Positions 5,944-11,862 of a stretch of 38,254 nucleotides of DNA are shown piece after piece (positions within the stretch are counted from its first letter, which is position 1; each line of letters starts with the position of its first letter). The stretch comes from a virus, in the IMG/VR virus record IMGVR_UViG_3300027833_000113, positions 1 through 38,254 of that record; one strand, written 5' to 3'. Below the pieces are notes generated by a model. That model made no database searches and was not told the DNA's origin. It saw nothing but the letters and a program-made list of their open reading frames with translations. Made by a program: the position numbers and the translations under genes.

Positions 5944-6261
5944 ATGGCTGATTTGATTATGAATGATTATCTACTCAACAAACTTGCAAAGGAATACGCC
6001 AAAGAGATATTCGAGAAAACTCAAGATATTGATGAAGCTCAAGACTTGGCGCATCAATACGCCGATGATAGTGAGTGGGTGATCTACACTAAAAAGGCTC
6101 ACACGCTCTGCCAGAATTGCGACATTGTTGATGGGCAAGAGTTTGTTGATGATTGTCGAGCTAACACGCCAATGACCTACGACGAAATGGCATCAGTGCT
6201 TGCGTATGGTGAGCTGAATAGCCGCATTGTAACGGCGCTTTATAGCTTGATTGACGTTTAA
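5944..6261 (+). CDS. Hypothetical protein, partner of the preceding gene
   Basis: The 105-residue acidic helical product is not recognised. It contains a region IDEAQDLAHQYADDSEWVIY followed by a C-x-x-C pair (CQNC, about 58-61) and another Cys. It starts four bases after the previous stop, so the two are co-translated. The reading frame continues open past the TAA stop for another 58 codons (see the following entry), which suggests the ancestral region held a further in-frame coding sequence. Confidence 0.55.
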   Translation: MADLIMNDYLLNKLAKEYAKEIFEKTQDIDEAQDLAHQYADDSEWVIYTKKAHTLCQNCDIVDGQEFVDDCRANTPMTYDEMASVLAYGELNSRIVTALYSLIDV

Positions 6262-6438
6262 CAATTACCCTACAGAAGAACAACCATAACCTACAAAATA
6301 ACTCAATCTGTTGACTACTTAGCCTCCAACCATGTTGTAACTTTATTCAAAAAAGTGTGGGAAGCCACAGGCTACCTGAATAACTGTGTCGATTACGTGG
6401 TTAAGTCTAAGACTGCCAATAGCCTGTATTCAATCTGA
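6262..6438 (+). pseudogene. Open frame without a start codon (gene remnant?)
   Basis: In the same frame as the preceding gene, directly after its stop codon, 58 sense codons run to TGA at 6436-6438. The translation (from 6286: ITYKITQSVDYLASNHVVTLF and on) looks protein-like, with balanced hydrophobic and charged residues. There is no ATG, GTG or TTG in a useful place; the first is GTG near 6355. Explanations are a gene whose start was lost, an ATA start at 6286, or stop read-through. Otherwise the 190 bases before the next gene show no feature. Confidence 0.35.
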
Positions 6439-6451
6439 GAAGGAAATAGAT

Positions 6452-6667
6452 ATGAAACGCACAGAGATCGACGGTGTAGTATGCTTTGGAAACCTACGAG
6501 ATTCATCGAACATAGAAATTCTATTCGACGACGAAGAACTAGACTTCGTGTGGATGACAAGAGAGCCAGACAAGCTAAAAGATTGGCAAAGCATCATAGA
6601 CCTATTCAAAGAATACGCAATGCAACACAGCACAACTCTCGTAGAACTATGTTCGGACGACGAGTGA
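6452..6667 (+). CDS. Small acidic hypothetical protein
   Basis: I choose ATG 6452 (MKRTEIDGVVCFGNL) because AGAAGGAAA lies about eight bases upstream; an upstream in-frame ATG at 6386 has no ribosome site and overlaps the remnant frame. The 71-residue product is very acidic (IEILFDDEELDF, ELCSDDE) and begins a group of three small acidic proteins before the terminator. No family is recognised. Confidence 0.55.
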   Translation: MKRTEIDGVVCFGNLRDSSNIEILFDDEELDFVWMTREPDKLKDWQSIIDLFKEYAMQHSTTLVELCSDDE

Positions 6668-6677
6668 AAGGAACAAA

Positions 6678-6836
6678 ATGAACGTATACAGTGAAGCTGA
6701 CGGAAAAGTAATTGTAGAAATCTCAGACGGTACATTAGAGCTGTCACAGATCGAAGCAGAAGACCTATTCGTACACCTAGGACATGTACTACGAGACATG
6801 CATGAAACACAAGAGGAGCTCACAAGTGCCGACTGA
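6678..6836 (+). CDS. Small acidic hypothetical protein
   Basis: A 52-residue product (starts MNVYSEADGKVIVEISDGTL) has an excellent ribosome site, GAAAGGAAC, just before its ATG and starts 10 bases after the previous stop. It is acidic and probably a small beta hairpin followed by a helix. It overlaps the next gene by 11 bases. Confidence 0.55.
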   Translation: MNVYSEADGKVIVEISDGTLELSQIEAEDLFVHLGHVLRDMHETQEELTSAD

Positions 6837-7038
6837 ACAAGCAATAACGCGCTGTGGTACAGAAACAGACATGCAAGAAGAGTCAAACGAATCAAATAAC
6901 ATCTTAACAATAAAATGGGTAATAGATCCCGACGACGACATTAAAATTGAAGTGTTACGACATCCAGGAATGGATCACCAAGACACAATAGAGTTCATAG
7001 AAGAGTTTGTAGAAACACTCAAAGAACAAAACGAATAA
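6826..7038 (+). CDS. Small acidic hypothetical protein (GTG start)
   Basis: GTG 6826 is the best start: GAGGAGCT lies seven bases upstream, and an in-frame ATG at 6784 falls inside the previous gene with no ribosome site. The 70-residue product is acidic, with IKWVIDPDDDIKIEV and a C-terminal helix (DTIEFIEEFVETLKEQ). This is the last gene of the early transcription unit; its stop lies next to a strong terminator. Confidence 0.55.
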   Translation: MPTEQAITRCGTETDMQEESNESNNILTIKWVIDPDDDIKIEVLRHPGMDHQDTIEFIEEFVETLKEQNE

Positions 7039-7042
7039 AAAA

Positions 7043-7083
7043 ACCCCAGAGATCCTTTAATAGGATGCTCTGGGGTAATTTTT
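7043..7083 (+). terminator. Strong intrinsic terminator ending the early unit
   Basis: A stem ACCCCAGAG/CTCTGGGGT extended by ATCCT/AGGAT around a TTTAA-type loop is followed by AATTTTT. An A-run precedes it, so it could also act on the minus strand, where a transcript arrives from the gene at 7184-7603. It starts four bases after the last early stop codon. Confidence 0.9.
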
Positions 7084-7173
7084 CGCCTAACCGACAAGGC
7101 GCATTTGACTTTCTTTTCGCCTAACCGACAAGGCGCATTTGACTTTCTTTTCGCCTAACCGACAAGGCGCAAA
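7084..7173 (+). repeat. Three tandem copies of a 34-bp hairpin repeat
   Basis: Copies start at 7084, 7118 and 7152; the third is cut short after about 20 bases. Each begins CGCCTAACCGACAAGGCG, a 5-bp stem CGCCT/AGGCG, followed by a T-rich spacer ending TTTCTTTT. The array lies between two converging genes. Stacked weak terminators or protein-binding iterons, for example at an origin, are both possible. It is not a CRISPR, because the units abut without variable spacers. Confidence 0.85.
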
Positions 7174-7183
7174 TTGCATCTGC

Positions 7184-7603
7184 TTATTCTTTCAGTGCCT
7201 CTTTAATACGAGCCATGAGCTCCTCATCAGTAAGTGATTCAGCTTTAATCTCTTCAACTTTGCTTTCAACGCGAGCAAGCTTAGGCTTTTCAAACTCTGC
7301 AATTGATTTAAATATCTCAATAGCAGCATCCATATCGCCTTCCTCCATCTTTTCGTAAGCAATAAGACGAAGAACATCTACAGAATCAACTTTGTCTGCT
7401 CTAAGCTCTTCCTCCATGGACTTCAACAACTTTAAACGAGCCTTCATGTCATTACGCTTCTGTGAATTTGCTGACCGGCTCGCCGCGGACTTCAATTGTG
7501 CTTCGCGTGCTTTATCTGAATCCCACGTGGCTGTGAGAGCTGCGAGGCTATTCGGATGAGTCCCAGCAGGATACTTCTTTTTAGTGATGGGTGTAACGGT
7601 CAT
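7184..7603 (-). CDS. Possible terminase small subunit
   Basis: The 139-residue product has the look of phage small terminase subunits. A basic N-terminus with HPNSLAAL (about 16-23) is followed by an Arg/Lys/Ser-rich linker, a helical core, and a C-terminal stretch AEFEKPKLARVESKVEEI then LTDEELMARIKEAL. Such subunits recognise packaging sites and assemble as rings that recruit the large subunit. I am moderately sure only; no helix-turn-helix is obvious. The gene stands alone on the minus strand among + strand genes. It has a ribosome site (AGGA) and a T7-promoter-like sequence about 110 bases upstream, matching the one before the virion genes, so late co-expression is likely. Confidence 0.5.
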   Translation of the reverse strand: MTVTPITKKKYPAGTHPNSLAALTATWDSDKAREAQLKSAASRSANSQKRNDMKARLKLLKSMEEELRADKVDSVDVLRLIAYEKMEEGDMDAAIEIFKSIAEFEKPKLARVESKVEEIKAESLTDEELMARIKEALKE

Positions 7604-7636
7604 GATAGATTCCTATAATGTTTAAGGGAGAGGAAG

Positions 7637-7661
7637 AACGCCCGCTCTTGCGAGCGTGCGC
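7637..7661 (+). promoter_or_regulatory. Conserved hairpin element, copy 2 (candidate promoter)
   Basis: This is an identical copy of the 25-base hairpin element at 397-421 and 11062-11086, here in the 154-base divergent gap between the minus-strand gene and the nucleotide-metabolism unit. It is followed by ATTAAG. Its position and orientation would suit transcription of the + strand genes from 7758 on. Confidence 0.55.
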
Positions 7662-7708
7662 ATTAAGAAGAAAAGTCTAAGGCTACATCTTAGCAAAACC
7701 CAGCCCCC

Positions 7709-7731
7709 GTTCCTCTATAAGGGACGGATAC
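7709..7731 (-). promoter_or_regulatory. T7-type promoter A for the isolated minus-strand gene
   Basis: Read on the minus strand, the core ATCCGTCCCTTATAGAG is followed by GAAC. It agrees with the site at 37446-37468 at 21 of 23 positions, and it resembles phage single-subunit RNAP promoters: the TATAG initiation region follows the same layout as T7 CACTATAGGG. Start of transcription would be the G opposite 7715, about 112 bases before the gene at 7603. Both matching sites on the minus strand stand before minus-strand transcription units, which supports the call. Confidence 0.7.
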
Positions 7732-7757
7732 ATTTTGTATTTCATATGAAAGGAATA

Positions 7758-8057
7758 ATGAATAAAATGCTCGAACAGAAGATAACAGCGATTGACTTCA
7801 TGGAAGAAGCAATTGAGCTGAAAAGAAAGAAGTCTGCCGATTATCAAGGCGGGCAAATATCAGAAGAGCAGTACTTTCCATTTGGTTATGAAAGTTATAT
7901 GCACATGATTATTACAAAAGTAAATCGCATTCGTTCTATCATGGAACGTGACGATAGATCTGATACAAATTTCGAATCAGCGGAAGACAGTGTAATCGAT
8001 CTTGTGAATTATGCTGCTATGATGGGTTCATGGATGAGGAATAACGATGATAAATAA
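7758..8057 (+). CDS. DUF1599-like nucleotide-metabolism-associated protein
   Basis: I choose ATG 7758 because GAAAGGA sits just before it; upstream in-frame codons run back into the non-coding gap. The 99-residue product matches the pattern of DUF1599 (nucleotide modification associated domain 1). It has ELKRKKSADYQGG, then FGYESYMHMIITKVNRI, then SAEDSVIDLVNYAAMM near the C-terminus. These all-helical proteins resemble MazG-type pyrophosphatases and occur in phage nucleotide clusters. It overlaps the MazG-like gene by 11 bases and precedes the ribonucleotide reductase. The exact reaction is unknown. Confidence 0.65.
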   Translation: MNKMLEQKITAIDFMEEAIELKRKKSADYQGGQISEEQYFPFGYESYMHMIITKVNRIRSIMERDDRSDTNFESAEDSVIDLVNYAAMMGSWMRNNDDK

Positions 8058-8457
8058 CATAATCACAGACGTAGAAGACATGCACATAAAGTTCAAGCTG
8101 AGAAATTGGCTTGAATCAAACCCAGATAAACTCAATGAATTGATGAAGCTACGCATGAGAATGCTAACAGAAGAGTTCTCAGAGACGATGGATGCATACC
8201 TCCAAGGTGACCCAGAAGAACTGGTAGACGGCTTGATAGATCTCGTAGTCATCGCTGTAGGCACATTGGAAATGTCTGGAGTCGACGTGAATGAAGCGTG
8301 GACTAAAGTTCACGAAGCAAACATGTCCAAAGAAGTTGGCGTAAAACCAGGACGTCCTAATAAGTTAGGGCTGCCAGATCTAATAAAGCCTGATAACTGG
8401 CGAGCGCCATCACACAGAAACAACCACGGCAATTTGCCTGAAATGCTAAGCAATTAA
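8047..8457 (+). CDS. MazG-like (all-alpha) nucleotide pyrophosphohydrolase
   Basis: The 136-residue product carries the all-alpha NTP-pyrophosphatase signature: EEFSE (about residues 39-43) and ELVDGLIDLVVIAVGT (about 58-73), the ExxE and ExxD pairs that bind magnesium. Then comes WTKVHEANMSK, typical of phage phosphoribosyl-ATP-pyrophosphohydrolase-like proteins. These enzymes cleave (d)NTPs to (d)NMPs plus pyrophosphate. A phage that makes a modified cytosine would profit from dCTP hydrolysis, but the substrate cannot be read from sequence. A GAGG ribosome site lies upstream, and the start overlaps the previous gene by 11 bases. Confidence 0.8.
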   Translation: MINNIITDVEDMHIKFKLRNWLESNPDKLNELMKLRMRMLTEEFSETMDAYLQGDPEELVDGLIDLVVIAVGTLEMSGVDVNEAWTKVHEANMSKEVGVKPGRPNKLGLPDLIKPDNWRAPSHRNNHGNLPEMLSN

Positions 8458-8477
8458 AACACACTAAGGAGATGCTA

Positions 8478-9468
8478 ATGAAAACTAACGTAACCTCTAA
8501 CAACCACCTTGGGACGGACTACCAGCAGTTCATTGCGACCTCACGTTACGCGCGGTGGCTAGACGAAGAAGGCAGACGCGAGACCTGGGCGGAAACAGTT
8601 GATCGTTACATGATTAACGTTATCAAGCCGCACGCCCAAGATAAGAAAACGTATGATAAAATTGAAAACGCTATCTTATCTCTTGAGGTTCTTCCGTCAA
8701 TGCGAGCAATGATGTCCGCAGGAACCGCCTTGTCACGTGATAACACTGCTGGGTTTAACTGCTCTTACTTACCCATCGATGATCCTAAAGCTTTTGATGA
8801 AGCTATGTTCATTCTACTGTGTGGTACGGGAGTGGGGTTCTCCGTGGAGCGTCAATTTGTTACAAAGCTTCCTGAAATCCCAGACGAAATGTTTGAGAGT
8901 GACACAACGGTAATTGTTAAAGACAGCAAAGAAGGTTGGGCGAAAGCACTCCGTCAGGTCATTGCACTACTATACACCGGTGAGAAACCAAAGTGGGATA
9001 TGTCCAAGGTTAGACCCGCTGGTGCTCGATTGAAATCATTTGGTGGTCGCGCCAGCGGTCCAGCACCACTGGTCGATTTATTCACTTTCGTCACACGAGT
9101 GTTTGAAAGCGCTAAAGGCCGCAGACTGTCCTCATTAGAAGTTCACGATATAATGTGTAAGATTGGAGAAGTTGTTGTTGTAGGTGGCGTTAGGCGCTCA
9201 GCTATGATCAGTCTATCTAACTTATCAGATGATCGCATGCGTCACGCTAAGTCTGGTGCTTGGTGGGAAACTAATCCACAACGAGCTCTAGCAAACAACT
9301 CAGTCGCGTACACTGAGAAACCCGACAGCGTATCGTTCATGCGTGAATGGATGGCACTAGTCGAGAGTGGTTCTGGAGAGCGCGGTATATTCAACCGTGA
9401 GGCTTCAAAGAAACAAGCAGCCAAGAATGGGAGGCGTGACGCATCCTATGAATTTGGTACCAATCCGT
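8478..9468 (+). CDS. nrdJ: Class II ribonucleotide reductase, exon 1
   Basis: This exon encodes residues 1-330 and the first base of codon 331 of an adenosylcobalamin-dependent ribonucleotide reductase. ATG 8478 is chosen because AAGGAG lies six bases upstream; ATG 8472 touches the ribosome site. Seen here are AGFNCSYLPI with redox Cys95, CGTGVGFSVER and VVVGGVRRSAM. The exon stops at GGTACCAATCCGT inside the active-site motif NxCxE. Joined to exons 2 and 3 it gives 640 residues with no frame break. The enzyme makes deoxynucleotides from host ribonucleotides; the B12 dependence means the host must supply cobalamin. Confidence 0.93.
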
Positions 9469-9641
9469 AAGCGTTTAATTGTGCGGATTTAAAACTTCTT
9501 CTGATTGACTTGGAAGCTCGTAGCAGAGCGACAGGGCGCAAGGGTAAAGCCAGCGTGAGAGACTAAGCGAAGAGGCGGCCGAAAGGCTGATGCGATAGTC
9601 CAGCGCACAGTGGGTAAGCTACTACATCCCCACAGTGTGAG
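9469..9641 (+). ncRNA. Group I intron 1 (173 nt, no ORF)
   Basis: The intron follows a U (9468) and ends in G (9641). P1 is visible: exon AATCCGT pairs with intron GCGGATT (9484-9490 region) with the expected U-G at the splice site. GAGACTA and ATAGTC form P7, in the setting AGAGACTAAGCG ... GCGATAGTCCAGC seen in small bacterial tRNA-type group I introns. A P9-like GTGGG/CCCAC hairpin precedes the terminal G. It differs in sequence from the two td-like introns nearby, so it was acquired separately. Confidence 0.8.
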
Positions 9642-9676
9642 GCAGTGAAATAATACTTCGACCATACCAATTCTGT
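9642..9676 (+). CDS. nrdJ: Class II ribonucleotide reductase, exon 2 (35-nt microexon)
   Basis: The microexon begins GCAGTGAAATAATAC and ends TTCTGT. With the T from exon 1 it encodes CSEIILRPYQFC (residues 331-342). This is the catalytic heart: Cys331 is the expected thiyl-radical cysteine of the NPCSE motif, Glu333 the catalytic glutamate, and Cys342 the second redox cysteine of the pair with Cys95. Splicing gives NPCSEIILRPYQFCNLSEI, an exact fit to the family. Without this exon the protein would be dead, so both introns must be removed precisely. Confidence 0.92.
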
Positions 9677-10067
9677 TAATAGATAGCAGAAGTAAAACAG
9701 GGTGAATTGCTGGGAAGCCTACGTGGAAACATATGGTAATCAGCAGCCAAGCTAGGGCTGGGAAGCCCCTGAAGGTTCAACGACTAGGACATACATACTA
9801 GAACAGTATATGAAGTCCATACACTCAAGCGAGTGGAAGCGCCCTGCCCCTATTAACTTAGGGTGATGATATAGTCTGATCTGTACGGAAACGTGCAGGA
9901 GAAAGAAGTTATAGAATGAAAATGAATCGTGAAGGCAATGTAATGGTTGTCTCTCACCGTGCAAACATGATGAAAGGTGGTGCCTCTCCAGAGGAGCTGC
10001 TTAAGTTTGCTGATTGGGCTATAACATGCTACCGCTAGTAACTAGCGTCTACTAGTGAACATAAATG
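9677..10067 (+). ncRNA. Group I intron 2 (td-like, 391 nt)
   Basis: P1 pairs exon TTCTGT with intron GCAGAA, again with U-G at the junction. Core elements are GGTAATCAGCAGCC, GGTTCAACGACTA and GATGATATAGTCTGATC, and the intron ends GAACATAAATG before AATCTAAGC. All these closely match the intron in the RNA polymerase gene at 18094-18427 and the known T4 td intron (subgroup IA2) ending. A 40-codon reading frame lies near the 3' end; no homing endonuclease is recognisable. Confidence 0.88.
9916..10038 (+). CDS. Intron-internal mini-ORF (candidate)
   Basis: A 40-codon frame inside intron 2 (starts MKMNREGNVMVVSHRANMM, ends FADWAITCYR) has balanced composition and two close Met starts. The upstream AGGAG at 9897 is about 14 bases away, too far for a strong site. 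It is not a recognisable homing endonuclease (no LAGLIDADG, GIY-YIG or HNH). It could be an unrelated small gene carried in the P9 region, or chance. Confidence 0.3.
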   Translation: MKMNREGNVMVVSHRANMMKGGASPEELLKFADWAITCYR

Positions 10068-10964
10068 AATCTAAGCGAAATCGTAGTACGTGCTACGGAT
10101 ACCGTGGATGATCTTGTCCGCAAGGCTGAGATCGCTGCTATTATTGGTACAATACAAGCAACACAAACTAAGTTCCCTTACCTTCGTAAGATATGGAAGA
10201 CGAACACTGAAGAAGAAAGCCTATTAGGTGTTTCAATGACAGGCATTATGGATAACCCCTTGACTACATTGAAAAACAAAGGGTTAGATAAGATGTTGGA
10301 GCACGTAAGAGATGTGGTAATCAACACCAACGCTAAGTGGGCAAAGCGTCTTGGCATACCGCAAAGCACAGCCTGTTGCGCTGTGAAACCATCTGGAACG
10401 GTATCGCAGCTTGTTGACTCAGCTTCGGGAATACATGCCCGCCACAGCCCTTTCTACATAAGAACAGTGCGTGGAGACATTAAAGATCCACTAACACAGT
10501 TCATGAAAGACCAGGGGATCCCATCAGAACCTTGCGTAATGAAGCCAGATCAAACTGTTGTGTTCAGCTTCCCTATGAAGTCACCAAACAAAGCCGTAGT
10601 CACTGCTGACACTTCAGCAATTGAGCAGCTGCAAATGTGGTTAGCTTACCAGAGACATTGGTGTGAGCATAAGCCTTCGGTTACAATCAACGTCAAGTCA
10701 GACGAGTGGATTGAAGTCGGTGCTTTTGTATACAAACATTTCGATGAGATGTCAGGTGTTTCTTTCTTACCCTACAGCGAACACACGTACCAGCAGGCAC
10801 CTTACCAAGAGTGCACAGAAGAAGAGTACCTTGAAATGTACGCGATAATGCCTGACAGCATTGAATGGGAAAACCTATCACAGTACGAAAGTGAGGACAA
10901 CACTGCAGGAAGTCAAACACTGGCCTGCTCAGGAGATGTCTGTGAGCTAGTAGACATCACTTGA
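10068..10964 (+). CDS. nrdJ: Class II ribonucleotide reductase, exon 3
   Basis: This exon encodes residues 343-640, beginning NLSEIVVRATDT directly after the intron's terminal G; the ATG at 10065 belongs to the intron end and is not a start. Seen are RLGIPQSTACCAVKPSGTVSQ (the KPSGT-type substrate-phosphate loop), ASGIHARH and, at the C-terminus, ACSGDVCEL, whose Cys629 and Cys634 match the CxxxxC swinging redox pair of monomeric class II enzymes. The gene closes the nucleotide-metabolism group and is followed by a long hairpin. Confidence 0.93.
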   Translation, partial: NLSEIVVRATDTVDDLVRKAEIAAIIGTIQATQTKFPYLRKIWKTNTEEESLLGVSMTGIMDNPLTTLKNKGLDKMLEHVRDVVINTNAKWAKRLGIPQSTACCAVKPSGTVSQLVDSASGIHARHSPFYIRTVRGDIKDPLTQFMKDQGIPSEPCVMKPDQTVVFSFPMKSPNKAVVTADTSAIEQLQMWLAYQRHWCEHKPSVTINVKSDEWIEVGAFVYKHFDEMSGVSFLPYSEHTYQQAPYQECTEEEYLEMYAIMPDSIEWENLSQYESEDNTAGSQTLACSGDVCELVDIT

Positions 10965-10974
10965 TTACTCACTG

Positions 10975-11013
10975 ATGGCTCTTAGAAGCCGAGAGATCGC
11001 TTCTGAGAGCCAT
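10975..11013 (+). terminator. Long hairpin after the reductase gene
   Basis: ATGGCTCT pairs with AGAGCCAT and AGAAGC with GCTTCT around a nine-base loop, with one T-G in between. There is no U-run behind it, so it may be a processing or stabilising hairpin rather than a full terminator. It begins 11 bases after the RNR stop codon. Confidence 0.55.
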
Positions 11014-11061
11014 ATCCTATATAATTGGGCTAAGCTACAGTAAAGTGCTTAACGTCGCTCT

Positions 11062-11121
11062 AACGCCCGCTCTTGCGAGCGTGCGCTATAAAGAGGTCAC
11101 TCGCCTAAGAGTGAGCTTCCT
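11062..11121 (+). promoter_or_regulatory. Conserved hairpin element, copy 3, plus a palindrome
   Basis: 11062-11086 is the third identical 25-base hairpin element, again preceded by CGCTCT as at copy 1. Right behind it (11092-11121) lies a palindrome of the covarying family with stem CACTC/GAGTG, flanked by GAGGT and AGCTTCC. The same order, 25-base element then palindrome, is seen at 397-451. The pair stands before the replication genes starting at 11142. Confidence 0.55.
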
Positions 11122-11141
11122 TAAAGTAGAAAGGATTATCA

Positions 11142-11369
11142 ATGAACGATAAGGAGCTGAAGGATCTAGAAGATCGTTACGCGCTGATAGAAACAAGATG
11201 GCGTTCTAAGTTTACCGATAACGAGAAACAACTGAATGCAATAAACAAGATGCGCAACTCACTAGACCGTAGAAAACAATCATCTCTTGACACGTACAGC
11301 GAATCCATGAAGGAACTCGTCGAGTATCTCGAGATGAGTTATGATCACAAAGAATCTGAAAGGAATTAA
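11142..11369 (+). CDS. Small coiled-coil hypothetical protein
   Basis: The 75-residue product is almost entirely charged helix (starts MNDKELKDLEDRYALIETRW) and probably forms a coiled coil. GAAAGGA lies about nine bases upstream of the ATG. It is the first gene after a candidate promoter and is followed one base later by the next gene, so the two are coupled. No family is recognised. Confidence 0.6.
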   Translation: MNDKELKDLEDRYALIETRWRSKFTDNEKQLNAINKMRNSLDRRKQSSLDTYSESMKELVEYLEMSYDHKESERN

Positions 11370-11370
11370 C

Positions 11371-11835
11371 GTGGAAATTACCATTAAAGTAACTGATGAG
11401 TTCATTGAACAACGAGCAGCTAACTCAAAACTGTATAACCAAACTGGTCGAACCGATAGAAAGTTCTGGATGGACTTAGACTGTGAAATAGTCGAGCACA
11501 CATTCATTGCTAATGGTGAGTGGAGTGCTGCTGAAGGTTGGGAAACCGATGCTGTGATCGACGGCAAGAACGTAGATCTAAAGTTCGTTCAAAAGTACTG
11601 GAACATAAGCCCTCGCCGCATCGTGAACATCATTCGGCAACGAAAGATTATCGACGAGTACCACTTTTATGAGTGGGTTGAACGTCCGAAGCGACCACTA
11701 GAACCTGGTGATGAAGTCACTGTGCAATTTGTAGGCGCTATGACATATGACCAAGTTGCAGACAACATCAAAGCCTCGTACAAGCAAGCTGGTGGCCACT
11801 ACGTAGACATACGGTCAGGACTCAGTAATCAATAA
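11371..11835 (+). CDS. Candidate PD-(D/E)XK-type nuclease
   Basis: GTG 11371 is the best start: GAAAGGA lies about eight bases upstream, while an in-frame ATG at 11341 is inside the previous gene. The 154-residue product has a WETDAVIDGKNVDLKF stretch: Asp60, then Asp69-x-Lys71 after a short hairpin, the spacing of PD-(D/E)XK nuclease cores. A Lys/Arg-rich helix follows (WNISPRRIVNIIRQRK). Placed just before DNA polymerase, it could be the Holliday-junction resolvase that T7-like phages carry (gp3), which belongs to this fold. The motif match is suggestive only. Confidence 0.45.
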   Translation: MEITIKVTDEFIEQRAANSKLYNQTGRTDRKFWMDLDCEIVEHTFIANGEWSAAEGWETDAVIDGKNVDLKFVQKYWNISPRRIVNIIRQRKIIDEYHFYEWVERPKRPLEPGDEVTVQFVGAMTYDQVADNIKASYKQAGGHYVDIRSGLSNQ

Positions 11836-11862
11836 TGTAACGCAAACATAGAAAGAAATAAG

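Noticed and set aside
5664-6261. Toxin-antitoxin pair
   Set aside because: The two coupled genes have the right layout, but neither product shows a toxin fold or a DNA-binding antitoxin motif.
7084-7173. CRISPR array
   Set aside because: The 34-bp units are directly adjacent with no variable spacers, and no cas gene is present.
9468-10067. RNR gene broken into two pseudogene fragments
   Set aside because: Both breaks have group I intron signatures and P1 pairings, and removing the introns restores the conserved sequence including all catalytic residues.
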